The position numbers and the translations under genes are program-made. This document shows positions 6,484 to 12,285 of a stretch of 12,285 bases of DNA, piece after piece (positions within the stretch are counted from its first letter, which is position 1; the number at the start of each line of letters is the position of its first letter). Under the pieces are notes generated by a model that was not told where the DNA came from, did no database searches, and saw only the letters and a program-made list of their open reading frames with translations. This DNA is from Lentisphaerota bacterium (GTDB lineage Bacteria; Verrucomicrobiota; Kiritimatiellia; RFP12; JAAYLN01), in NCBI GenBank assembly GCA_012514915.1, contig JAAYZJ010000352.1:1-12285 (forward strand), written 5' to 3'.

Positions 6484-7527
6484 ATGGGCAAGGTGGTGCT
6501 GGTCACAGGTGGCAGCGGGTTTCTCGGCATCAACATGGTGCGGCACCTGCTGGAGCGTGGCGAGACGGAGATCCGCGTGCTCGACATCGCCGCTTTCGAC
6601 TACCCCGAGGCGGACCGGGTCGCGTTTCTGAAGGGCGACATCCGCGACCGCGAAACGGTCGCCCGCGCGATGGCCGGCGTCAAGTGGGTCGTCCACACGG
6701 CGGCGGCGCTGCCGCTCTACAAGCCCGCGGACATCCTCTCCACCGAGGTCGAGGGGACGCGGATCCTGCTCGAGGCGGCGCGGGCGGCGCAAGTCGAGCG
6801 CGTGGTGCATATCTCCTCGACGGCCGTCTACGGCATTCCCGACCACCACCCGCTGCGCGAAGACGACAAGCTCGACGGGGTGGGCCCCTACGGCCAGGCC
6901 AAGATCGACGCCGAGGCCGCCTGCCGCGAGTTCCGCGACCAGGGGATGTGCGTCCCCGTGCTCCGCCCCAAGTCCTTCATCGGGCCCGAGCGACTCGGTG
7001 TCTTCGCGCTGTTCTACGACTGGGCGCGCGACGGCCGGAACTTCCCGATGATCGGCAGCGGCGACAACCGCTACCAGCTGCTCGATGTCGCCGACCTCTG
7101 CGAGGCGATCTGGCTCTGCCTGACGCTCGACGCGGCGCGCGTCAACGATACCTTCAACATCGGCGCGCGCGAGTTCACGACCATGCGCGAGGACTACCAG
7201 GCTGTGCTCGACGAGGCGGGGTTCGGCCGCCGCATCATCGGCTTCCCGGCCCGCCCGGTGATCGTCGCGCTGCGCGTCCTCGAGGCCCTGCACCTCTCGC
7301 CGCTCTACAAGTGGGTCTACGAGACGGCCTGCGAGGACTCCTTCGTGAGCATCGAGAAGGCCGAGCGCGTCCTGGGCTACAACCCCCGCTTCTCCAACAA
7401 GCAGGCGCTCATCCGCAATTACCAGTGGTACCTGGCCAACCTGGAACAGTTCAGGCACCGTTCCGGGGTCTCGCACCGCGTGCCGTGGAAGCAGGGCATT
7501 CTGGGGCTGATCAAGCGCCTCTTCTGA
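6484..7527 (+). CDS. NAD(P)-dependent epimerase/dehydratase, extended short-chain dehydrogenase family
   Basis: A 347-residue oxidoreductase of the extended SDR family. The Rossmann nucleotide motif TGGSGFLG is at residues 8-15, with an acidic residue at the end of strand 2 (VLDI, Asp34) that favours NAD. VVHTAAAL (69-76), the serine/threonine motif HISSTAVYG (109-117) and the catalytic YGQAK (Tyr136, Lys140) follow. Later come LRPKSFIGPERLG and the substrate-domain strand YQLLDVADLCEAIWL. The family includes nucleotide-sugar epimerases, 3-beta-hydroxysteroid-like dehydrogenases and the hopanoid-linked HpnA, and the sequence alone does not choose among them. It begins 3 nt after the ispG stop with GAGGAG before it, so it is probably co-transcribed. 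A role on a sugar nucleotide or an isoprenoid-derived lipid is only a guess. Its stop is 2 nt from the convergent purD stop. Confidence 0.85.
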   Translation: MGKVVLVTGGSGFLGINMVRHLLERGETEIRVLDIAAFDYPEADRVAFLKGDIRDRETVARAMAGVKWVVHTAAALPLYKPADILSTEVEGTRILLEAARAAQVERVVHISSTAVYGIPDHHPLREDDKLDGVGPYGQAKIDAEAACREFRDQGMCVPVLRPKSFIGPERLGVFALFYDWARDGRNFPMIGSGDNRYQLLDVADLCEAIWLCLTLDAARVNDTFNIGAREFTTMREDYQAVLDEAGFGRRIIGFPARPVIVALRVLEALHLSPLYKWVYETACEDSFVSIEKAERVLGYNPRFSNKQALIRNYQWYLANLEQFRHRSGVSHRVPWKQGILGLIKRLF

Positions 7528-7529
7528 TT

Positions 7530-8804
7530 TCAGCGCGGCGCGAAGGCGCGGCGGGCGATGTCGCGGCGGTAGTGGGCGCCCTCGAACGCAATGCAGGCGA
7601 CGCCCGCATAGGCGCGGTCGACCGCCTCGCGCAAATCGGCGCCGCAGGCCGCGACGGCCAGGACGCGTCCGCCGGCCGTCACGATCTGGTCGCCGTGCCG
7701 CGCCGTGCCGGCATGAAAAACGACCACACCGCTGCACGCCTCGGCCGCCTCGAGGCCGGTGATGGGCAGCCCCTTGGAGTAGCTTCCCGGATAGCCGCCG
7801 GATGCCATGACCACCGCGGCGCAGGGGGCCGGATCGATCTGGAGGGCCGCCGGATCCAGCGTGCCGTTCGCGCAGTCCAGCAGCAGGGAGGAGAGGTCGC
7901 CGGCGATACGCGGCAGCACGACCTGCGTCTCGGGATCGCCGAAGCGGCAGTTGAATTCCAGCACGCGGGGACCGTCGCGGCCGATCATCAGCCCCGCGTA
8001 GAGGACGCCGCAGTAAGCGATCCCGCGCCGGGCCAGTTCCGCCACGACGGGCTGCAGAATCCGTTCAAGCACCTCGCGCGACAACGCGGGCGTCATCACC
8101 GGCGCGGGGGAATAGGCACCCATGCCGCCCGTGTTGGGTCCTTGGTCGCCGTCGGTTACCCGCTTGTGGTCCTGCGCCGACGGGAGCATCGCGATGCGCT
8201 CCCCGTCGACCAGCGCCAGGATCGAGGCCTCCTCACCCTCGAGGAACTCCTCGAGCAGCAGCAGACGGCCGGCCGCGCCGAAGACGCCGTCGACCAGGAT
8301 TTCATGAATGGCCGCCTCGGCCTCGCGCCGGTTCTGGCAGATGACGACGCCCTTGCCGGCGGCCAGGCCATCCGCCTTGACGACCACAGGCAGCGCGAAG
8401 CGGTCGAGCGCCTGCAGAGCGGACGCGGCGTCGGTGAAGGCCTCGGCGCGCGCCGTCGGCACGCCGGCGGCCTGCATGACCTCCTTGGCGAACTGCTTGC
8501 TTCCCTCGAGGCGGGCCGCCGCGCGCGTGGGGCCGAAGACGCGGCAGCCGAGCGCCGTCAGACGGTCGGTGAGCCCGGCGCAGAGCGGAGCCTCGGGGCC
8601 GATGACCACGAGGTCGGGCCGGTGCGCGGTCGCCCAGGCGACCACGCCGTCGAGATCCTCCGCCGCGAACGGCAGGTTGGTGGCCAGCGGCGCGGTGCCG
8701 GCATTGCCGGGCGCACAGAAAAGGGTGTGCCGGGCCGCCTCGCGGGAGAGACGCCAGGCCAGGGCATGTTCACGGCCACCGCCGCCAATAATGAGAATCT
8801 TCAT
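7530..8804 (-). CDS. purD: Phosphoribosylamine-glycine ligase PurD (GAR synthetase)
   Basis: ATP-grasp ligase for the second step of de novo purine synthesis, joining glycine to phosphoribosylamine. It is 424 residues (E. coli 429). The N-domain opens with MKILIIGGGGREHALAW, and GPEAPL is at 69-74. The ATP-grasp core has VVKADGLAAGKGV (141-153) and LLLEEFLEGEEAS. NTGGMGAYSP (224-233) and EFNCRFGDPETQ (283-294) are the PurD signature and metal-binding region. The C-domain has VVMASGGYPGSY. The frame is open to 8858, but homology and the promoter both place the start at the ATG at 8804. There is no Shine-Dalgarno, and TATACT ends 7 nt before the ATG, so the mRNA may be leaderless. No other purine gene is adjacent. 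Confidence 0.96.
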   Translation of the reverse strand: MKILIIGGGGREHALAWRLSREAARHTLFCAPGNAGTAPLATNLPFAAEDLDGVVAWATAHRPDLVVIGPEAPLCAGLTDRLTALGCRVFGPTRAAARLEGSKQFAKEVMQAAGVPTARAEAFTDAASALQALDRFALPVVVKADGLAAGKGVVICQNRREAEAAIHEILVDGVFGAAGRLLLLEEFLEGEEASILALVDGERIAMLPSAQDHKRVTDGDQGPNTGGMGAYSPAPVMTPALSREVLERILQPVVAELARRGIAYCGVLYAGLMIGRDGPRVLEFNCRFGDPETQVVLPRIAGDLSSLLLDCANGTLDPAALQIDPAPCAAVVMASGGYPGSYSKGLPITGLEAAEACSGVVVFHAGTARHGDQIVTAGGRVLAVAACGADLREAVDRAYAGVACIAFEGAHYRRDIARRAFAPR

Positions 8805-8811
8805 GACCCGC

Positions 8812-8840
8812 AGTATAGCCGAATGCCGCTCCCTGCTCAA
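8812..8840 (-). promoter_or_regulatory. Promoter of purD, leaderless type
   Basis: On the minus strand TTGAGC (8840-8835; 4 of 6 matches) and TATACT (8817-8812; 5 of 6) are 17 bp apart. Only 7 nt separate TATACT from the purD ATG, so transcription should begin at or within a base or two of the start codon. The rest of the 158-nt region between the purD and larB starts holds the facing larB promoter and a pyrimidine-rich stretch (8883-8909); I see no gene there. Confidence 0.6.
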
Positions 8841-8910
8841 CGCTGCAGCAATGCTCAATTAGGCTTTCCACTTACTGCTTACCTTCTCGCCCCCACCCAC
8901 ATACACCACC

Positions 8911-8923
8911 GCGCGGGACGCGC
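8911..8923. repeat. Small inverted repeat next to the larB -35 element
   Basis: GCGCG-GGA-CGCGC, a perfect 5-bp inverted repeat with a 3-nt centre, lies just upstream of the putative larB -35. It could be an operator half-site pair, but such repeats arise easily in GC-rich DNA. Confidence 0.25.
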
Positions 8924-8926
8924 CGG

Positions 8927-8955
8927 TTGCCGTGGCGGCCGCGCCGGGTTATACT
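8927..8955 (+). promoter_or_regulatory. Promoter of the larB-rluA-queA operon, leaderless type
   Basis: TTGCCG (8927-8932; 4 of 6 matches) and TATACT (8950-8955; 5 of 6) are 17 bp apart, and the larB ATG is 7 nt after TATACT. The geometry is the same as at purD. Both sites share the octamer TATACTGC. The spacer before the ATG (GCCCCCC) cannot act as a Shine-Dalgarno. Confidence 0.6.
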
Positions 8956-8962
8956 GCCCCCC

Positions 8963-9670
8963 ATGAGCAACGCGACAGCATCTTCCCCACCCGGGGCCCC
9001 GGCGCCACGCGAGGCCGATCTCGGCTTCGCGCATCTCGACCTCGACCGCCAACGACGGCGCGGGCTGGCCGAGGTGGTCTATGGCGCCGGCAAGACGCCG
9101 GAACAGATGATCGCGATCGTCCGGCGGCTCAACGCGGAGGGGCAGAACGGCTGCGTCACGCGTGTGCCGCCCGAGATCGCCGCCCCGCTCCTCGACGCCT
9201 TGCCGGGTGCCGTCTACCACGAAGCGGCGCGCATCCTGACCTGCGACGTCAAGGCGCTGCCGCGCAAGCGGGGCCGCGTGGCGGTCGTCTGCGCCGGCAC
9301 CTCCGACATCCCCGTTGCCGAGGAGGCCGCCTTGATCGCCGAGCGGATGGGGAGCCGGGTGGACCGCATCTACGATGTCGGCGTCGCCGGCCTGCACCGG
9401 CTGTTGAGCCGCACCGAGGCCTTGCGCGCCGCGCGGGTGCTGGTGGTCGTGGCGGGCATGGAGGGGGCGCTCCCCTCCGTCGTGGCGGGGCTCGTCGACC
9501 GTCCGGTGATCGCCGTGCCGACCAGCGTCGGCTATGGCGCAAGCCTGGGCGGAGTCGCCGCCCTGCTGGGGATGCTGACGAGCTGCGCGTCGGGCGTGAC
9601 CGTCGTCAACATCGACAACGGCTTCGGCGCCGGGGTGGCGGCAGCCATGATCAACAAGGGCTGTCCGTGA
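8963..9670 (+). CDS. larB: LarB, nickel-pincer cofactor biosynthesis (NaAD carboxylase/hydrolase)
   Basis: LarB carboxylates the pyridinium ring of nicotinic acid adenine dinucleotide and cleaves the dinucleotide, the first step to the nickel-pincer cofactor of lactate racemase-type (LarA) enzymes. It is 235 residues and resembles LarB throughout: GFAHLDLDRQRRRG (21-34), EVVYGAGKTPEQ (37-48), the PurE-like AGTSDIPVAEEA (111-122), YDVGVAGLHRL (137-147), VAGMEGALPSVVAGLVDRPVIAVPTSVGYG and SCASGVTVVNIDNGFGAG. Cys208 in SCAS matches the catalytic cysteine described for LarB. It lacks the roughly 20-residue N-terminal helix found in some homologues and has a Pro/Ala-rich start instead. PurE is ruled out by the full-length LarB signature. 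LarA, LarC and LarE are not in the window. The start is chosen by homology and by the promoter. Confidence 0.92.
   Translation: MSNATASSPPGAPAPREADLGFAHLDLDRQRRRGLAEVVYGAGKTPEQMIAIVRRLNAEGQNGCVTRVPPEIAAPLLDALPGAVYHEAARILTCDVKALPRKRGRVAVVCAGTSDIPVAEEAALIAERMGSRVDRIYDVGVAGLHRLLSRTEALRAARVLVVVAGMEGALPSVVAGLVDRPVIAVPTSVGYGASLGGVAALLGMLTSCASGVTVVNIDNGFGAGVAAAMINKGCP
9656..9660 (+). promoter_or_regulatory. Ribosome-binding site deciding the GTG start of the pseudouridine synthase
   Basis: AAGGG within the last codons of larB lies 6 nt before GTG 9667. The nearby ATG at 9683 is out of frame, so this site supports GTG as the start. Confidence 0.6.
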
Positions 9671-10389
9671 AGGCCAACCGCCATGTGCCGCGCGGCATCA
9701 CCATTCTCCACGACGACCGCGACCTCTATGTGATCTACAAGCAGGCTGGCCTGTTGACGACGGGAACAGGGCGTCCCGGGGAATTCACCGTCGAGCAGGC
9801 GATGGGCGACTACATCCGCAAGGGGAACGACAAGGTCCGCAGGCAGGTCTATCTCGTCCACCGGATCGACCGCGAAACCTCCGGGCTGCTGCTGCTGGCC
9901 AAGAGCGCGATCGCGCAGCGGCGGCTGCAGGACGATTGGGACCAGACGGAGAAAGTCTACCTGGCGGTCGTGCACGGCCACCTGAAGCAGGAACGGGGGC
10001 GGATTTCGAGCTACCTCGCCGAGAGCCCCACGTTCCGGGTCTTCGCCGTGCGCAATCCCGCGGAAGGGCGTCTGGCGTCGACCACCTACACCGTGGTCGC
10101 CACGGCGCCGTCGTTCAGCCTCGTCAAGATCCGTCTGCTGACCGGGCGCAAGCACCAGATCCGCGTGCATTTCGCCGATTTGGGCCATCCGGTCTACGGC
10201 GACGACCGCTACGGACCCCCGCGGTCAACCGGCCGGCGCCTCTTCCTGCATGCCAAGCGACTCGCCTTCAACCATCCCCACGACAACCGGCGCCTGACCT
10301 TCGAAACCCCGATCCCAGGAGCGTTCGCCGAGCTTTTCCCCGGCATCGATGACGCCGCCTGGGATGCCGCCCGGCCGCCGGAGCGGTGA
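9667..10389 (+). CDS. RluA-family RNA pseudouridine synthase
   Basis: A 240-residue enzyme that isomerises specific uridines in rRNA or tRNA to pseudouridine. The opening ILHDDRDLYVIYKQAGLLT (13-31) is the usual RluA beginning. The catalytic motif HRIDRETSG (65-73) has the nucleophilic aspartate at residue 68. KVYLAVVHG, the strand STTYTVV, LLTGRKHQIRVHFADLGHPVYGDDRYG and LFLHAKRLAFNHP complete the fold. There is no N-terminal S4 domain, so it is a short RluA/RluE/TruC-like type and the target base cannot be named. The frame is open far upstream, but that part is a shadow of larB; the true start is GTG at 9667, overlapping the larB stop as GTGA. It is followed 10 nt later by queA, another RNA-modification gene. 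Confidence 0.9.
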   Translation: MKANRHVPRGITILHDDRDLYVIYKQAGLLTTGTGRPGEFTVEQAMGDYIRKGNDKVRRQVYLVHRIDRETSGLLLLAKSAIAQRRLQDDWDQTEKVYLAVVHGHLKQERGRISSYLAESPTFRVFAVRNPAEGRLASTTYTVVATAPSFSLVKIRLLTGRKHQIRVHFADLGHPVYGDDRYGPPRSTGRRLFLHAKRLAFNHPHDNRRLTFETPIPGAFAELFPGIDDAAWDAARPPER

Positions 10390-10399
10390 CGAGCCAGCC

Positions 10400-11479
10400 A
10401 TGCAGACCTCCGACTTTGACTACGAGCTCCCTGCCGACCTGATCGCCCAGCATCCCGCGCCGGAGCGGAGCGGCGCCCGCATGCTCGTGCTCGACCGCGC
10501 CGCCTCTGCCCCGCACCACGGGCACTTCGTCGATCTTCCCGCCTATTGCCGTGCCGGCGACCTGGTGGTCGTCAACGACACCCGGGTCTTTCCGGCGCGC
10601 CTGCTGGGAACCTGGGCCGACACGGGCGGCAAGGTCGAACTGCTGCTGCTGGAGCGGCAACCGGCTGCGGCTTCCGGCGCAACGGGGGAGGAACACTGGA
10701 CATGCCTCTGCGGCAGCGGCCGGCGCGCGCGGCCGGGACTGCGGGCCACCTTCGGCGCGGGCGGCCTGGTGGCCGAGATCACGCGCGAACCCGATGAGGA
10801 GGGCTCCATCGGCGTCGTCCTGCGCGGGCGGGAGGCGACGATCGGCGAGCTGATCGAGCAGCATGGCCGGACACCGCTGCCGCCCTACATCGCACGCCCG
10901 GTCGACGATCCTGCGGAACGCAGGGACGATGGGGCCCGCTACCAGACGGTCTACGCACGCGAAACGGGGGCGGTGGCGGCTCCCACGGCGGGACTGCACT
11001 TCACGCCGGGGGTCTTCGACACGCTCCGGCGTCAGGAGGTGGCCGTCGCGACCGTCACGCTGCACGTCGGCCTCGGCACCTTCAGACCCGTCCAGGTCGA
11101 ACGCGTCGAGGACCATGTCATGCACGACGAACGCTACGTGGTCCCCGAAGCGACGGCCGCCGCGATCCGCGCCTGCCGCCGGCACGGCGGACGCATCCTG
11201 GCCGTCGGCTCCACGACGGTCCGCACGCTCGAGACGATGGCCGCCGCGCATGGCGGCGCGGCGGTGGCCTGCTCCGGCCGCAGCCGCCTCTTCATCCGCG
11301 AACCCTATCCGTTTTGCTTCACGGACCGGATGCTGACCAACTTCCACCTGCCGCGCTCCACCCTGCTCATGATGGTGGCCGCGCTTGCGGGCCGTGAACG
11401 GATCCTGGCGGCCTACCGCGAGGCCGTTGCCCGGCGCTACCGCTTCTTCAGCTACGGAGACTGCATGTTGATCGTCTGA
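10400..11479 (+). CDS. queA: S-adenosylmethionine:tRNA ribosyltransferase-isomerase QueA
   Basis: Transfers and rearranges the ribose of SAM onto 7-aminomethyl-7-deazaguanine at tRNA position 34, giving epoxyqueuosine. It is 359 residues (E. coli 356). Family motifs in order are FDYELPADLIAQHPAPERSGARML (6-29), VVVNDTRVFPARLLG (56-70), LPPYIARP (160-167), YQTVYARETGAVAAPTAGLHF (181-201), HVGLGTFRPV (222-231), GSTTVRTLE (270-278), SRLFIREPYPF, MLTNFHLPRSTLL and RFFSYGDCMLI. The frame extends up to 10349, but homology starts at the ATG at 10400, 10 nt after the pseudouridine synthase stop. Its 3' end overlaps the convergent regulator gene by 28 nt. A hairpin-capable repeat lies 10 nt past the stop. 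Tgt and the preQ1 genes are not in view. Confidence 0.97.
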   Translation: MQTSDFDYELPADLIAQHPAPERSGARMLVLDRAASAPHHGHFVDLPAYCRAGDLVVVNDTRVFPARLLGTWADTGGKVELLLLERQPAAASGATGEEHWTCLCGSGRRARPGLRATFGAGGLVAEITREPDEEGSIGVVLRGREATIGELIEQHGRTPLPPYIARPVDDPAERRDDGARYQTVYARETGAVAAPTAGLHFTPGVFDTLRRQEVAVATVTLHVGLGTFRPVQVERVEDHVMHDERYVVPEATAAAIRACRRHGGRILAVGSTTVRTLETMAAAHGGAAVACSGRSRLFIREPYPFCFTDRMLTNFHLPRSTLLMMVAALAGRERILAAYREAVARRYRFFSYGDCMLIV

Positions 11480-12285
11480 TGGGCGCCGCGCCAGGCGCCG
11501 GGCGCCTGGCCGTGCGCCTGGCGGAAGGCGGCCGAAAACGCCGCCGCGCTGGCATAGCCGGTCGACTCCGCAATGGCGGCCAGCGTGAGCGACGTCTCGC
11601 GCAACAGCAGGGCGGCATGCGCCAGACGCCGTTGCCGCAGCAGCGTCGCCGGACCCGATCCCAGCGCCTTTCGGCAGCGCGTTTCCAGGGTCCGGCGCGA
11701 GGCGCCGCAGGCGCGCGCAAGCGCGGCGGCGGTCAGGGGGTGCGCCAGATCCTGGTGGGCCAGGAACCGGTCCACCAGCGGATCGCGGCCCGATTGGTTG
11801 ACCGACGATTCGCGCGGCACTAGTTGCCGGGGAGGCACGGCCTGCCGCCGGGGCATCGATTCGCCCCGCGCACCGAGCAGACGAGCCAGGCACGCCGCCG
11901 CCTGTTCGCCGATGCGGAACCCGTCCAGTTCGATCGACGTCAGCGGAACGCGTGCCAACAGGTTGTCCAACGGCGCGTTGCCGACACCCACCACGCCGAA
12001 ATCGCCGGGAACGTCGGCGGCGCGCGCCTGGATATGCTGCAGCAGACGGCGCGCCAGGTGATCGCTCGTGCCGAAGAGGCCGCAGGGACGCTTGAGTTGG
12101 TCGAGCCACCCGGGCCAGCCGGCATCGGGCGCATAGCTGTCGACCGCTGGCGGTTCGCTCGCGGCCAACCCCTCATGCGCCAGACTGGCAATGAACGCGT
12201 CGCGGCGCTCGCGCGCCGCGAACGAGGCCGATTCGTGGACGACACCGAATGTGGTGAACCCCTGCTGCAACAAGTGGAGGGCCGC
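11452..12285 (-). CDS. XylR-type transcriptional regulator: LacI-like sensor plus AraC DNA-binding domain, N-terminus missing
   Basis: 277 residues of a one-component regulator whose 5' end lies beyond the window; the frame is open to the last base. The first part is the C-terminal half of a periplasmic-binding-protein/LacI-like sensor (QGFTTFGVVHES...ERRDAFIASL, CGLFGTSDHLARRLLQHIQ, DFGVVGVGNAPLDNLLARVPLTSIELDGFRIGEQAAACLARLL, PPRQLVPRESS). The last 100 or so residues are a two-helix-turn-helix AraC domain (LTAAALARACGASRRTLETRCRKALG..PATLLRQRRLAHAALLLRETSLTLAAIAESTGYASAAAFSAAFRQAHGQAPGAWR). E. coli XylR and similar sugar-responsive activators have this layout. The ligand is probably a sugar, but no sugar gene is adjacent to show which. 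The gene converges on queA and overlaps its last 28 nt. Confidence 0.9.
   Translation of the reverse strand, partial: AALHLLQQGFTTFGVVHESASFAARERRDAFIASLAHEGLAASEPPAVDSYAPDAGWPGWLDQLKRPCGLFGTSDHLARRLLQHIQARAADVPGDFGVVGVGNAPLDNLLARVPLTSIELDGFRIGEQAAACLARLLGARGESMPRRQAVPPRQLVPRESSVNQSGRDPLVDRFLAHQDLAHPLTAAALARACGASRRTLETRCRKALGSGPATLLRQRRLAHAALLLRETSLTLAAIAESTGYASAAAFSAAFRQAHGQAPGAWRGAHQTINMQSP
11490..11510. repeat. Perfect 10-bp inverted repeat just past queA
   Basis: Arms at 11490-11499 (GCCAGGCGCC) and 11501-11510 (GGCGCCTGGC) are perfectly complementary around one G. It starts 10 nt after the queA stop and lies inside the C-terminal codons of the opposing regulator gene. As RNA it could form a stem of about 8 GC-rich pairs with a 5-nt loop. 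No T-run follows on either strand, so it is not a standard intrinsic terminator, though it might stall or protect the queA transcript. Confidence 0.5.

Noticed and set aside
7500..7560. Terminator between the convergent epimerase and purD genes
   Set aside because: Only 2 nt separate the stops, and I found no convincing hairpin with a T-run on either strand.
5170..7737. Minus-strand open frame of 855 codons
   Set aside because: Antisense to rseP, ispG and the epimerase, all with clear motifs; the composition is Arg/Asp/Val-rich and without family features.
5313..8966. Plus-strand open frame of 1217 codons
   Set aside because: It runs through rseP, ispG, the epimerase and antisense to purD. 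Its product is a monotonous Arg/Ala/Pro/Gly string with no domain, as expected of a shadow frame in GC-rich DNA.
8932..9666. N-terminal extension that would make the pseudouridine synthase 485 residues
   Set aside because: This part is larB read in another frame, and RluA similarity begins only after GTG 9667.
10268..12109. Minus-strand frame of 613 codons
   Set aside because: It is antisense to queA and overlaps the real regulator in another frame; no recognisable domain.

Overview
This window is GC-rich, densely coded bacterial chromosome. It carries conserved housekeeping genes in short operons and shows no mobile element, CRISPR array, tRNA or rRNA. The gene mix suggests the PVC superphylum (Verrucomicrobiota, Kiritimatiellota, Lentisphaerota or Planctomycetota relatives). 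Clues are a dcw cluster beginning mraZ-rsmH-ftsL-ftsI, a divergent NagB-like protein, and a XylR-type regulator that fuses a LacI-like sensor to an AraC helix-turn-helix. That placement is inference and low to moderate in confidence.

Region 1 (1-2837, minus strand) is the head of a division and cell-wall cluster. It reads mraZ, rsmH, a short FtsL-like membrane protein, and the N-terminal 316 residues of a class B penicillin-binding protein (FtsI) that runs off the window edge. Stops and starts are close: 8 nt between mraZ and rsmH, an ATGA overlap between rsmH and ftsL, and 35 nt between ftsL and ftsI. A good sigma-70-type promoter precedes mraZ. It is overlaid by five consecutive 10-bp units, three of them starting GTGG, which look like a MraZ operator.

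Region 2 (2862-7527, plus strand) diverges from the first. It reads a NagB/6-phosphogluconolactonase-superfamily protein with altered active-site residues, the site-2 protease RseP, the isoprenoid enzyme IspG (TGATG overlap with rseP), and an NAD-dependent epimerase/dehydratase 3 nt after ispG. Spacing suggests one transcription unit, tightly coupled at least from rseP onward.

Region 3 (7530-11479) holds purD on the minus strand, ending 2 nt from the end of the epimerase gene. A plus-strand operon diverges from it: larB (nickel-pincer cofactor synthesis), an RluA-family pseudouridine synthase (GTGA overlap with larB), and queA (queuosine synthesis). Both purD and larB show TATACT exactly 7 nt before the ATG, with a -35-like element 17 bp upstream. 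This predicts leaderless transcripts from both sides of the 158-bp divergent intergenic region.

Region 4 (11452-12285, minus strand) is a 5'-incomplete XylR-type regulator whose 3' end overlaps that of queA by 28 nt. I see no wholly new system here. The points most worth a second look are the NagB-like protein with a substituted active site, the paired leaderless-type promoters, and the periodic MraZ operator.
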